In this document: positions 34,410 to 43,400 of the stretch, one piece after another | Position numbering within the stretch: position 1 is the first letter of the stretch | How the letters are laid out: every line of letters begins with the position of its first letter | Assembly: GCA_963716445.1 (NCBI GenBank) | Contig: OY970313.1 | Coordinates: 1,054,001-1,118,000, forward strand | Direction: 5' to 3' | From: JAAYBF01 sp963716445 | GTDB taxonomy: Bacteria; Actinomycetota; Thermoleophilia; Solirubrobacterales; Thermoleophilaceae | Length of the DNA stretch: 64,000 nt | The notes under the pieces: generated by a model | Seen by the model: only the letters and a program-made list of their open reading frames with translations | Databases searched by the model: none | What the model was told of the DNA's origin: nothing | Made by a program: the position numbers and the translations under genes

Positions 34410-35303
34410 GTGTTCGACAGCAAGGTGATCCGTCGCCGCAGGGCGGCGCTGGCGATCTTCGTCGCGCTGTCGCTCGGCATGCTCACCGCCTACTTCGGCG
34501 AGTCCGGGGGAGGCGTGCTCCACACCTTCCAGCGCGGCGCGCAGGAGGCGTTCGCGCCGCTCGAGACGGGGGCGAGCCGGGCGCTGAAGCCGGTCCGCGA
34601 CCTGTTCGGCTGGTTCGGCGACACGCTCGACGCGAAGGGCGAGAACGACGACCTGCGCGCCGAGGTCGCCGAGCTGCGCGAGCAGGTCGCCGCCGCGCAG
34701 ACCGCTCGCCACGACGCGCGCGAGCTGCGCGGCCTCGTCGGGCTCTCCGAGTTCGAGGGCTTCCCGCAGGGCACCGAGCCGGTCGCGGCGCGGGTGATCC
34801 TGCGCTCGCCGACGGTCTGGTACTCGAGCGTCAAGATCGACAAGGGATCCGGCGACGGCCTGCGCGAGGACCAGCCGGTGATCGCCTCCGGCGGTCTCGT
34901 CGGCAAGCTGACGAACGTGACCGGCGGCACCGCGGAGGTCACGCTGATCACCGACGCGTCGAGCGGCGTCGCCGGCCAGGTGATGCCGAACGGCGCGACC
35001 GGGGTCGTCCACCCGGTCGTCGGCGATCCCGACGACCTGCTGCTCGACTACATACCGAAGGGCCGCCGGGTCACCGAGGGGACGATCGTCGTCACCAGCG
35101 GCTTCCGCTCGACGCGCGTCGAGTCGCTGTTCCCGCGCGGCATCCCGATCGGCCGCGTGACCCGCGTCGATCCCGACGAGGTCGAGCAGTTCCAGCGCGT
35201 GCACATCGAGCCGCTCGCCGACGTCCGTGGCATCGACTACGTGCAGGTCCTCACCGAGCGCGGCTCCGGAGTCGCCGCTCAGGCCGGGGCGGCGCCGCAG
35301 TGA
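34410..35303 (+). CDS. mreC: rod shape-determining protein MreC
   Basis: The product is 297 aa from GTG 34410: a basic start, one transmembrane helix (about 12-30), a coiled coil (NDDLRAEVAELREQVAAAQT), then the MreC beta-domain (VILRSPTVWYSSVKIDKGSG, ...QPVIASGGLVGKLTNV). It bridges MreB and PBP2 in the periplasm-facing space. The stop overlaps the mreD start (GTGA). Confidence 0.95.
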   Translation: MFDSKVIRRRRAALAIFVALSLGMLTAYFGESGGGVLHTFQRGAQEAFAPLETGASRALKPVRDLFGWFGDTLDAKGENDDLRAEVAELREQVAAAQTARHDARELRGLVGLSEFEGFPQGTEPVAARVILRSPTVWYSSVKIDKGSGDGLREDQPVIASGGLVGKLTNVTGGTAEVTLITDASSGVAGQVMPNGATGVVHPVVGDPDDLLLDYIPKGRRVTEGTIVVTSGFRSTRVESLFPRGIPIGRVTRVDPDEVEQFQRVHIEPLADVRGIDYVQVLTERGSGVAAQAGAAPQ

Positions 35304-35878
35304 CCGCGACGCCGGGAACCTACGTGCGCTGCTTCGCGCTCGCGCTCGCCGTCGTGATCCTCCAGGTCTCCGGGCTCGGGTCGGGTCGTGTCCTCGGCGG
35401 CTACGCCGACCTCGTCCCGCTCGTCGTGGCGGCGGTCGCGATCTACGCCGGAGCGGTCCCGGGCGCGGCGATGGGCTTCGGCGTCGGGTTGCTGCTCGAC
35501 CTGCTGGTCGGCCAGACGATGGGCGTCTCCTCGCTCGTGCTGACCGCCGTCGGCTACGGCGTCGGTCGCTACCGCGACGTGCGCGATCCCGCGCACGGCC
35601 TGATGCCGATTCCGGTCGGGGCCGCCGCTACCTTCGCCTGGGTGCTCTCGTTCGCCGCCGTGTCCTTCATGCTCGACGTCGGCGCGTCGGTCAGCGCCGT
35701 CGTCTTCCGTGAGATGGTCGCGACGACGCTGCTCGGCGCGATCCTCGCGATTCCCGTCTTCGCCGTCTGTCGCAGGGTGCTGCGCCCGGTGCTGCTCGTC
35801 GACCCGATCGACATGCGCCGCCGCCGCCGCGGCCCGCGCGAGACGGGGCCGATCGGCCTGCGCGGCCTGGAGGTCTGA
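35300..35878 (+). CDS. mreD: rod shape-determining protein MreD
   Basis: GTG 35300 overlaps the mreC stop. The 192-aa product is hydrophobic with about five or six transmembrane helices (ALAVVILQVSGLG, LVPLVVAAVAIYAGAV, MGFGVGLLLDLLVGQTMGVS) and ends in a basic tail. FGVGLLLDLL.GQTMGV.SL is the usual MreD core. It is part of the elongasome and is followed after 2 bp by the PBP2 gene. Confidence 0.92.
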   Translation: MTATPGTYVRCFALALAVVILQVSGLGSGRVLGGYADLVPLVVAAVAIYAGAVPGAAMGFGVGLLLDLLVGQTMGVSSLVLTAVGYGVGRYRDVRDPAHGLMPIPVGAAATFAWVLSFAAVSFMLDVGASVSAVVFREMVATTLLGAILAIPVFAVCRRVLRPVLLVDPIDMRRRRRGPRETGPIGLRGLEV

Positions 35879-35880
35879 GC

Positions 35881-37749
35881 GTGTATCTCGACCCGGGCAG
35901 CGGCCGTCCGTCCCTGACGCCGCAGCTGGCGGTGCGCGTGGCGATGCTCGGCGGGATCGCGCTGCTGGCGTTCGCGCTGATCTTCTTCCGCCTCTGGTAC
36001 CTGCAGGTGCTGTCCGGCGACAGCTACCGCGCCGAGGCCAACGACAACCGCGTCCGCGCGATCAAGGTGCAGGCGCCGCGCGGCGAGATCGTCGATCGCG
36101 AGGGCCGCGTGCTCGTCGAGAACCGGGTCGGGCTCGCGGTCAAGGTCTCGCCGAAGCAGCTGCCGTCGTCCGAGGCCGAGCGCCGCGACGTCTACCGGCG
36201 GCTCGGAGGGGTGCTGGGGATGCCCGCCCGCCGCATCGAGCGCCGTGTCGAGAAGCAGCTGAAGGCGGTTCCGTACTCGGCGGCGACCGTCAAGCAGGAC
36301 GTCGGCCAGGACGTCGTCGCCTACCTGCTCGAGCACCAGAGCGACTTCCCGGGCGTCACCCCGGAGCGTGTCTTCCTGCGCCAGTACCCGCAGGGCCAGA
36401 CCGGGGCGCACCTGTTCGGCTACACCGGCGAGGTCAGCCCGAAGGAGCTGAAGAGCGGCCGCTACACCGAGGTCGAGCCGGGCGACCGCGTCGGCAAGCA
36501 GGGCATCGAGGCGCAGTACGACCGCTTCCTGCGTGGCAGGAACGGCGCGACGCGGGTTCAGGTCGACGCGCTGGGCGTGCTTCGCGGCGACCCGCTCGCG
36601 GCGCGCCAGCCCCAGCAGGGCCGGCAGCTGCGCCTGGCGCTCGACCTCGAGGTTCAGGAGTCGGGCCAGGCGGCGCTTGCCGGCCGGGCGGGCGCGTTCG
36701 TCGCGATGAACGTCCACGACGGCGAGGTGCTCGCGCTCGGCAGCGGGCCGTCGTTCGACCCGAACTTCTTCTCGCGTCCGTTCACCACGAGCGCCTACGC
36801 GCGGCTCAGCTCGGAGGAGGCCGGCAAGCCGCTGTTCAACCGCGCGATCCAGGGCGGCTACCCGACCGGCTCCACGTTCAAGCTGATCACCGCGGTGGCG
36901 GCGCTCGAGGGCGGGCTGATCACCCCCGAGGAGGTGATCTACGACGGCGGCGCGATCAAGGTCGGGGCGCAGGAGTTCGAGAACGCCGGCCGGGCCGCGC
37001 ACGGGCCGGTCGCCCTGCGGCAGGCGCTGTCGGTCTCCAGCGACGTCTACTTCTACCTGCTGGGCCAGGAGGCCGACGCGGCGGGCGACGGGCTGCTGAT
37101 CCAGCGCTGGGCGCGCAAGCTCGGGCTCGGCGGCAACACCGGGATCGACCTGCCCGCCGAGCAGCCGGGCCGCGTGCCGACGCCGAGCTGGCGCAACGAC
37201 TGGTTCAAGCGCGGGCTGACCGACCGTCCCTGGTCGGTCGGCGACAACGTCAACCTCTCAGTGGGCCAGGGCGACCTGCTCGCTGACCCGCTCCAGATGG
37301 CGGTCGCCTACGCGACGGTCGCCAACGGCGGCACGGTCGTGAGGCCGCGCCTCGGCATGCGGATCGAGGACTCCGGCGGCCGGCCGCTCCAGGAGCTGGC
37401 GGCGTCGCCGGCGAGCAAGGTGGACATCCGGCCCGAGCACCGCCAGGCGATCCTCGACGGCCTGCGCGCCGCCGCCAGCGAGCCGGGCGGCACGTCGACG
37501 CCCGTCTTCGCCGACTTCCCGATCGAGATCGCCGGCAAGACCGGCACCGCCGAGACGTCGAGCGGCATCGACCAGTCCTGGTACATCGCGCTCGCGCCGT
37601 ACCCGAACCCGCGCTACGTCGTCGCGACGACGATCGAGGGCGGCGGCTTCGGCGCCGAGACGGCGGCGCCGGCCGTGCGCCAGATCCTCGGCGAGCTCTT
37701 CGACGTCGACGACGCCGACGCGATTCCGGCCGGGACGGCCCAGGACTAG
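35881..37749 (+). CDS. mrdA: penicillin-binding protein 2 (peptidoglycan transpeptidase)
   Basis: The product is 622 aa from GTG 35881. It has one N-terminal transmembrane helix and a dimerisation/pedestal domain (APRGEIVDREGRVLVENRVG). The transpeptidase domain carries the SxxK motif Ser331-Thr-Phe-Lys334, the SxN-type motif Ser386-Ser-Asp388 and the KTG motif Lys553-Thr-Gly555. Asp instead of Asn in the second motif is a known class B variation. It cross-links wall during elongation with RodA. Confidence 0.95.
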   Translation: MYLDPGSGRPSLTPQLAVRVAMLGGIALLAFALIFFRLWYLQVLSGDSYRAEANDNRVRAIKVQAPRGEIVDREGRVLVENRVGLAVKVSPKQLPSSEAERRDVYRRLGGVLGMPARRIERRVEKQLKAVPYSAATVKQDVGQDVVAYLLEHQSDFPGVTPERVFLRQYPQGQTGAHLFGYTGEVSPKELKSGRYTEVEPGDRVGKQGIEAQYDRFLRGRNGATRVQVDALGVLRGDPLAARQPQQGRQLRLALDLEVQESGQAALAGRAGAFVAMNVHDGEVLALGSGPSFDPNFFSRPFTTSAYARLSSEEAGKPLFNRAIQGGYPTGSTFKLITAVAALEGGLITPEEVIYDGGAIKVGAQEFENAGRAAHGPVALRQALSVSSDVYFYLLGQEADAAGDGLLIQRWARKLGLGGNTGIDLPAEQPGRVPTPSWRNDWFKRGLTDRPWSVGDNVNLSVGQGDLLADPLQMAVAYATVANGGTVVRPRLGMRIEDSGGRPLQELAASPASKVDIRPEHRQAILDGLRAAASEPGGTSTPVFADFPIEIAGKTGTAETSSGIDQSWYIALAPYPNPRYVVATTIEGGGFGAETAAPAVRQILGELFDVDDADAIPAGTAQD

Positions 37750-37772
37750 GCGATGGATAGGGTGGACGACTG

Positions 37773-38963
37773 ATGCAGGCGACCCCCTTCGGCGCCACCG
37801 TGCGCGAGTTCCGGGATCGGTCCGGACCGCGCTTCGTCAGGATCGACCTGCTGCTGCTGCTGGCCGTGCTCGGCCTGAGCGTCTGCTCGCTCTACACCCT
37901 CGCGACCGCGACTCAGGACGACGTCGCGGGCAGCCCGAACTACTACGTCTACCGCCAGGCGGCCTACGCCGCGACCGGGATCGTCCTGATGCTGCTGATC
38001 TCGCGTCTCGACTACACGCGCCTGCGCGACTGGAAGGCGGGGATCTACACCTTCCTGATCGCGTCGATCCTCGTCGTCTTCGCCCTCGGGTCGGTCTCCA
38101 AGGGGTCGCGCCGCGCGATCGAGCTGCCGTTCTTCGAGGTCCAGACATCCGAGCTCGGCAAGGTCCTGCTCGTGCTCGCGCTTTCCGCCGTGCTCGTCGA
38201 TCGCGTCCGCCAGATCGGAGATCGCGAGACGACCGGCAGGGCGATGCTGCTGGCGCTGATCCCGGCGCTGCTCGTGATCGCGCAGCCCGACCTCGGAAGC
38301 GGCCTGGTCTACGTCAGCATCGCGCTCGTCACGCTGTTCGTGGCGGGAACCAAGTGGACCCACTTCGCGGTGCTCGGAGGGCTCGCCGCGAGCGCTGCCG
38401 TGATCGTCCTGATCGTGGCGCCGGTCGCGGGCGTCGAGCTGCTCAAGCCCTACCAGACCGACCGCCTGACGTCGTTCGTCAATCCCTCCGACGACCCCTC
38501 CGGGAAGGCCTACCAGCAGCAGCAGTCGATGGTCGCCGTCGGGGCGGGAGGAAAGACCGGTCGCGGCGACGAAGCAACCCAGACGAAGCTCGACTTCCTA
38601 CCCGAGCACCACACCGATTTCATCTTCTCGGTGGTCGGAGAGGAGTTCGGATTCATGGGGGCCGCGCTCGTGCTGTCCCTGTTCGCGCTACTGATTTGGC
38701 GCGGTCTGCGCATACTGACCATGTCCAAGGACCTCTTCGGCACCCTCATAGCGGCCGGAGTCCTTGCAATGCTGATGCATCAAATCTTCATCAACGTAGG
38801 CATGACCATCGGGATCATGCCCATCACCGGCGTCACGCTGCCGCTCATGAGCTATGGCGGCTCGTCGGTGCTAGTCACCTTCATCGCTCTCGGACTTCTG
38901 CAGAGCGTCCACGCGCAAGCGCGCGAGACGGCGTTCGCGAAGGGCCGGGACCTAGCCATATGA
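37773..38963 (+). CDS. rodA: SEDS-family peptidoglycan glycosyltransferase RodA
   Basis: ATG 37773, with GGGTGGA upstream, gives 396 aa with about ten transmembrane helices. SEDS motifs are seen: LPFFEVQTSELGKVLLVLAL, QPDLGSGLVYVSIALVTLFV, FLPEHHTDFIFSVVGEEFG and the C-terminal GVTLPLMSYGGSSVLVTF. It polymerises lipid II with the PBP2 encoded just upstream. Base composition becomes less GC-rich near the 3' end (after about 38600). Confidence 0.95.
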   Translation: MQATPFGATVREFRDRSGPRFVRIDLLLLLAVLGLSVCSLYTLATATQDDVAGSPNYYVYRQAAYAATGIVLMLLISRLDYTRLRDWKAGIYTFLIASILVVFALGSVSKGSRRAIELPFFEVQTSELGKVLLVLALSAVLVDRVRQIGDRETTGRAMLLALIPALLVIAQPDLGSGLVYVSIALVTLFVAGTKWTHFAVLGGLAASAAVIVLIVAPVAGVELLKPYQTDRLTSFVNPSDDPSGKAYQQQQSMVAVGAGGKTGRGDEATQTKLDFLPEHHTDFIFSVVGEEFGFMGAALVLSLFALLIWRGLRILTMSKDLFGTLIAAGVLAMLMHQIFINVGMTIGIMPITGVTLPLMSYGGSSVLVTFIALGLLQSVHAQARETAFAKGRDLAI

Positions 38964-38972
38964 GAGGACCCA

Positions 38973-40889
38973 TTGAAAAAGCAAGTACTTGTCACGGCCG
39001 ACCGTGGCGAGACCAGAGTCGCAATCCTCGAGACGGAGGGCGCGCCCCCCGCTGAGGAGACCGCCAAGAAGGGCGGCGGAAAGCCGGCGCGGAAGCCCGA
39101 CGACTGGAAGGTCGCCGAGCTCTACGTCGAGCGGCGCGGATCGCGCTCGATCGTCGGAAACGTCTACAAGGGGCGGGTCGACAACGTCCTGCCCGGGCTC
39201 GAGGCGGCGTTCGTCGACATCGGGCTCGACAAGAACGGCTTCCTGCACGCCGACGACATCGTCATGGAGGGCGTCGAGGTCGCCCGCCGCGGGCGCGGCG
39301 GGGGGAAGGGACGGCAGATCGCCGACCTGCTCAAGCCGGGCCAGGAGATCGTCGTCCAGGCGATCAAGGACCCGCTGAAGTCGAAGGGCTCGCGCCTCTC
39401 GATGCAGCTCTCGATCGCCGGTCGCTACCTCGTCTACACGCCGCAGGGCGAGGGGGTCGGCGTCTCGCGCCGGCTTGACGACAAGGAGCGCGACCGCGTT
39501 CGCAGGGAGGCGAAGGGCCTCGAGATCGGCGAGGGCGGCGTGATCGTCCGGACCGCCGCCCAGGGCGCCAAGCGCGCGGACTTCGAGCACGAGATCAAGT
39601 ACCTGCACAAGCTCCACGAGGTGCTCCAGGAGCGCGCCGAGAAGGCCAAGGCGCCGGCGATGATCTTCCAGGAGGCGGACCTCTCGGTCCGCGTCGTGCG
39701 CGACATCTTCTCGAAGCAGCTCGACAAGGCGATCGTCGACGACGAGCAGCAGCACCACCGGCTCGAGTCCTTCTTCAACCGCACCGCCCCCGAGCTGTTG
39801 CCGCGGCTCGAGCTCTACAAGGACGGCAAGACGCGTCTGTTCGAGAAGTACCAGATCGACAAGGCGATCCAGTCGACGCTGCACCGCCGCGTCGACCTGC
39901 CGTCGGGCGGCTACCTGATCATCGACTACACCGAGGCGCTGACGGTCATCGACGTCAACTCCGGCTCCTTCGTCGGCCGCGGCAAGGGCGCCCGCCTCGA
40001 GGACACGATCACCAGGACCAACCTCGAGGCGGCCGAGGAGGCCGTCCGCCAGCTGCGGCTGCGCGACATCGGCGGGATCATCGTCATCGACTTCATCGAC
40101 ATGGCGCGGGCGCGCAACCGCGACACCGTCCTCAAGACGCTGCGCAAGTCGCTCGACGAGGACCGCACGAAGACCTACGTCGTCGAGATCTCGCCGCTCG
40201 GCCTGGTCGAGATGACGCGCCAGAACGTCACCGAGGGCGTGCGCGAGATCCTCACCAAGACGTGTCCGACGTGCGCCGGAGAGGGCGTGGTGCTCTCGGA
40301 GGAGTCGGTCTCGATCGACGCCGAGCGGCGCCTGCGCGAGCTCGCGGCCGAGCGGCCCGAGCCGGAGGCCTACCTGATCCAGCTCCACCCGCGCGTGGCG
40401 GCGCTGCTGGCCGGCGGAGTCGGCAGGCCGCTGCTCCAGGTCGAGCAGGAGACCGGCAAGCACTTCCACTTCGAGGGCTCGGAGGCGCTGCCGCTCGACC
40501 ACTTCGCGGTCTCGATGGAGGGGTCGCTCAAGGAGGTCGAGGAGCGTGCGCTCCCGTTCCGCGAGGGCGAGGAGGTGCTCGTCACGATCGAGGAGCCCCA
40601 CATGTACAACGAGGACGACGCCGTCGCCAAGCTCGACGGCTACGTCATCTCGGTCGCCAAGGCCGGCCGCATGATCGGCAAGAAGACGCTCGTGCGGATC
40701 GAGAAGGTCGCGCGCTCGGCGGCCTCCGCCTCGCTCGTCGAGGGCGCGGAGGTCACCGACGCCGCTCCCTCGAACGGCGCCTCGGAGCCGAAGGCGTCGG
40801 ATCCGGAGTCGAGGCAGCCGCGCCGCCGCGGACGGCGCGGAGGACGCGGGCGGCGCAAGAAGACGGAGGCGACCGCCGACCAGGAGTGA
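38973..40889 (+). CDS. rng: ribonuclease E/G family endoribonuclease
   Basis: A TTG at 38973 with AGAGGA upstream starts a 638-aa product. The S1 domain is split by a short insert (GNVYKGRVDNVLPGLEAAFV, ...GKGRQIADLLKPGQEIVVQ). Catalytic Asp residues lie in TVIDVNSGSF and IVIDFIDM, and the Zn-link is CPTCAGEG. The C-terminal end is Arg-rich (RRGRRGGRGRR). It initiates RNA decay and rRNA processing. Between rodA and rplU is the usual actinobacterial location for the rne/rng gene. Confidence 0.93.
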   Translation: MKKQVLVTADRGETRVAILETEGAPPAEETAKKGGGKPARKPDDWKVAELYVERRGSRSIVGNVYKGRVDNVLPGLEAAFVDIGLDKNGFLHADDIVMEGVEVARRGRGGGKGRQIADLLKPGQEIVVQAIKDPLKSKGSRLSMQLSIAGRYLVYTPQGEGVGVSRRLDDKERDRVRREAKGLEIGEGGVIVRTAAQGAKRADFEHEIKYLHKLHEVLQERAEKAKAPAMIFQEADLSVRVVRDIFSKQLDKAIVDDEQQHHRLESFFNRTAPELLPRLELYKDGKTRLFEKYQIDKAIQSTLHRRVDLPSGGYLIIDYTEALTVIDVNSGSFVGRGKGARLEDTITRTNLEAAEEAVRQLRLRDIGGIIVIDFIDMARARNRDTVLKTLRKSLDEDRTKTYVVEISPLGLVEMTRQNVTEGVREILTKTCPTCAGEGVVLSEESVSIDAERRLRELAAERPEPEAYLIQLHPRVAALLAGGVGRPLLQVEQETGKHFHFEGSEALPLDHFAVSMEGSLKEVEERALPFREGEEVLVTIEEPHMYNEDDAVAKLDGYVISVAKAGRMIGKKTLVRIEKVARSAASASLVEGAEVTDAAPSNGASEPKASDPESRQPRRRGRRGGRGRRKKTEATADQE

Positions 40890-40907
40890 GCGGAGCCGGC
40901 GGGGCGC

Positions 40908-40952
40908 TACACTGCCTGGCCGGCGCCTCCGATGGGGCGCCCCTTTTCTGTC
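40908..40952 (+). promoter_or_regulatory. rplU leader: -10 box and hairpin
   Basis: TACACT (40908-40913) is followed within the short leader by GGCGCC/GGCGCC arms around TCCGATGG and a CCCCTTTT run ending about 8 nt before the rplU ATG. The hairpin-plus-T layout resembles an attenuator, and L21 leaders are known in other bacteria, though no match to that family is established here. Confidence 0.4.
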
Positions 40953-41504
40953 ATGTACGCAATCGTCAAAGTCGGTGGGAAGCAGTACCGCGTCGAGAAG
41001 GGCGACTCCCTTCTCGTCGACCGCATGCCCGACGACGAGGGCGCCAAGGTCGCGCTCCAGCCGCTGCTGTTCAAGGGCGAGGGCTCGAGCGACACCGTCT
41101 TCGCCGGCGACGACCTCGGCAAGGTCAAGGTCGAGGCGGTGGTCAAGGGCCATGAGCGCGGGCCGAAGGTCCACGTCCTCAAGTTCAAGCCGAAGCGCGG
41201 CTACAAGCGGCGCATGGGCCACCGCTCGGACCTGACCCGCCTCGAGATCGGCGACATCAAGCTGCTGAGCCGCAAGCCGGCCGCGACCAAGCAGGCGGAG
41301 GAGCCGAAGGCCGAGGCCGCCGCCGAGCCGAAGGCCGCGCCGAAGAAGCCTGCCGCGAAGAAGCCGGCCGCCAAGAAGCCGGCGGCGAAGGCGGAGGGTG
41401 CGAAGAAGCCCGCGGCCAAGAAGCCGGCAGCGAAGAAGCCCGCGGCCAAGAAGCCGGCGGCGAAGAAGCCCGCCGCCAAGAAGGGGGACGGCGATGGCGC
41501 ATAA
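40953..41504 (+). CDS. rplU: 50S ribosomal protein L21 with Lys/Ala/Pro-rich extension
   Basis: ATG 40953 gives 183 aa. Residues 1-103 are standard L21 (MYAIVKVGGKQYRVEKGDSL, KVHVLKFKPKRGYKRRMGHR). The remaining 80 residues are a low-complexity tail made of repeated KKPAA units, like histone H1 tails, ending GDGDGA. Usual L21 is about 100 residues. The tail's 3' end overlaps the rpmA start by 11 bp. A tail of this composition may bind nucleic acid, which is inference. Confidence 0.95.
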   Translation: MYAIVKVGGKQYRVEKGDSLLVDRMPDDEGAKVALQPLLFKGEGSSDTVFAGDDLGKVKVEAVVKGHERGPKVHVLKFKPKRGYKRRMGHRSDLTRLEIGDIKLLSRKPAATKQAEEPKAEAAAEPKAAPKKPAAKKPAAKKPAAKAEGAKKPAAKKPAAKKPAAKKPAAKKPAAKKGDGDGA

Positions 41505-41748
41505 GAAGGGTCTTGGATCGAGCCGGAACGGGCGCGACTCGAACGCGCAGCGGCTTGGTGTGAAGGTGTTCGCGGGTCAGGCGGTGACCGGTGGCGAGAT
41601 CATCGTGCGCCAGCGGGGGACGCGGTTCAAGCCGGGCGAGGGCGTGGGCATCGGCAAGGACGACACGATCTTTGCGACGCGGCCGGGGACGGTGCAGTTC
41701 AAGACGGGCCGGCGCGGCCGGTTCATCTCGGTCGATCCTGCTGCTTAG
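41494..41748 (+). CDS. rpmA: 50S ribosomal protein L27
   Basis: ATG 41494 lies inside the end of rplU. The 84-aa product has MAHKKGLGSSRNGRDSNAQR, KVFAGQAVTGGEIIVRQRGT and the basic core typical of L27. It lacks the cleavable N-terminal extension seen in Firmicutes. rplU-rpmA-obg is the conserved order. The 241 bp before obg show no gene. Confidence 0.96.
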   Translation: MAHKKGLGSSRNGRDSNAQRLGVKVFAGQAVTGGEIIVRQRGTRFKPGEGVGIGKDDTIFATRPGTVQFKTGRRGRFISVDPAA

Positions 41749-41989
41749 TAGCTGAGGGTCCTTTGGCGTAAGGGACCGGCGTTTCAGGCCGCGGGTCCTG
41801 ACGCCGGTGGCGCCTTTCGTGCTCGCCTGCGCTGGGACTGCGCCCCGTGCCTGGCGCGGCTTGCGGTGTAGGGCGCTCCGTGTGGTTCGACGGCAGGGGC
41901 TCCGCCCGGACGCTCCGGCTGTGCGCGAAAGTCGCCACCGTCGCCACCCGCGGATGGGGCGTTGGTTGCTTGGCACTACGATCGCTGGC

Positions 41990-43279
41990 GTGTTCCACGA
42001 CCGGGCGAGGATCTTTGTTTCGGCTGGGGCTGGGGGGGATGGGTCGGTGTCGTTTCGGCGGGAGGCTCATGTGCCGAAGGGTGGGCCGGATGGGGGCGAT
42101 GGAGGGGTTGGGGGGGATGTGGTGCTGGTCTGCGATCCGTCGCGGAGGGATCTGTCGGAGTTTCATCGTGGGGGGCACTATCGGGCGAAGCGTGGGGGGC
42201 ATGGGCAGGGGGCTCAGAAGCATGGGGCGACTGCGTCGGCGTTGGAGTTGCTGGTGCCGCCCGGCACGGTCGCCGAGGATGAGGAGCGGGGGGTTCGGTG
42301 GGAGCTGTTGGAGCCCGGGCAGCGAGCTGTGGTGGCGCGTGGGGGACGGAGCGGCAGGGGGAACAAGACTTTTGCGGGGCCGACGCGGCAGACGCCGCGG
42401 ATCGCGGAGCGAGGATTGCCTGGCGAGGAGGGGTGGCTGGAGCTGCGGTTGCGGCTGCTCGCCGACGCGGGCCTGGTGGGGCTGCCGAACGCGGGGAAGA
42501 GCTCGTTGCTGGCGCGGCTCACCGCGGCGCGGCCGAAGGTGGCGGGGTATCCGTTCACGACGATCGATCCGGTGCTGGGAACGATCGAGACGGATCAGCG
42601 GCAGCTGGTCGTTGCGGACATTCCCGGGCTGATCGAGGGGGCGAGCGCCGGGGCCGGGCTCGGGCACGAGTTCCTCGCGCATGTCGAGCGGTGCCGGGTG
42701 CTCGTGCACGTGCTGGACTTGGCGCCGTTGGACGGGTCGGACCCGGTGGACAACCATGCCGCTGTCGAGGCCGAGCTGCGCGAGCACGGACACGGGCTCG
42801 ATCGGCTGCCGCGTGTCCTCTGCCTGTCGAAGGCGGACCTCGTGACGCCGGACGCCGTGGAAGAGGCGATCGCCGAGTGGCGGGAGCGACTCGGCGACGC
42901 GGTTCTCGACGTCGTCGCCACGTCATCGGCGACGGGCTACGGGATCGACGAGCTGCGGACGGCGATCGTGCGGGCGGTGCCTCCGGAGCTGCCCGTTCCG
43001 GAGGCGGCTGGAGAGGTTCTCGCCGAGCATCGCGTCTACCGGCCGGGAGCCGACGACGCGTTCCACGTCGAGCGGACCGATTCGGGGGGCTATCGGGTCA
43101 CGGGGATGCGGGTCGAGCGGTTGCTCGCGCTCCACGACCTCGAGAACGAGGAGGCGCAGCGCTACGTCGAGGGTCGGCTGCGGCGGATGGGCGTGATCGG
43201 CGCGCTGGTCGCTGCGGGCTTCGAGGCCGGCGACGACGTGGAGATCGCCGGCACGGTCTTCGAGCTCGACCCCGAGTAG
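41990..43279 (+). CDS. obg: GTPase Obg/CgtA
   Basis: GTG 41990 gives 429 aa. The Gly-rich Obg fold (FVSAGAGGDGSVSFRREAHV, GPDGGDGGVGGDV) occupies about 1-155. The G domain has GLPNAGKSSLL (G1), DIPGLIEGASAGAGLG (G3) and LSKAD (G4). A C-terminal OCT domain follows (HVERTDSGGYRVTGMRVERL). It takes part in 50S assembly and stress signalling. The first 450 bp are unusually G-rich with many GGG codons, unlike neighbouring genes. Confidence 0.95.
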   Translation: MFHDRARIFVSAGAGGDGSVSFRREAHVPKGGPDGGDGGVGGDVVLVCDPSRRDLSEFHRGGHYRAKRGGHGQGAQKHGATASALELLVPPGTVAEDEERGVRWELLEPGQRAVVARGGRSGRGNKTFAGPTRQTPRIAERGLPGEEGWLELRLRLLADAGLVGLPNAGKSSLLARLTAARPKVAGYPFTTIDPVLGTIETDQRQLVVADIPGLIEGASAGAGLGHEFLAHVERCRVLVHVLDLAPLDGSDPVDNHAAVEAELREHGHGLDRLPRVLCLSKADLVTPDAVEEAIAEWRERLGDAVLDVVATSSATGYGIDELRTAIVRAVPPELPVPEAAGEVLAEHRVYRPGADDAFHVERTDSGGYRVTGMRVERLLALHDLENEEAQRYVEGRLRRMGVIGALVAAGFEAGDDVEIAGTVFELDPE

Positions 43280-43383
43280 CCGTCGCCGCTCTCAGATGCG
43301 CCCGCAGTACGTTCGGCCTCGGAAACGAGGGTGGAGTCGCTGGTCACCGCCGTTCATTGCGCCGCGGGCGGCGGCGCACGGGC

Positions 43384-43389
43384 TACGCT
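43384..43389 (+). promoter_or_regulatory. -10-like box for proB
   Basis: TACGCT lies 11 nt before the proB ATG, in the 121-bp obg-proB gap that also contains a GC-rich inverted repeat. The same hexamer precedes leuS by 9 nt. Confidence 0.45.
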
Positions 43390-43400
43390 GCCCGAGCGCC

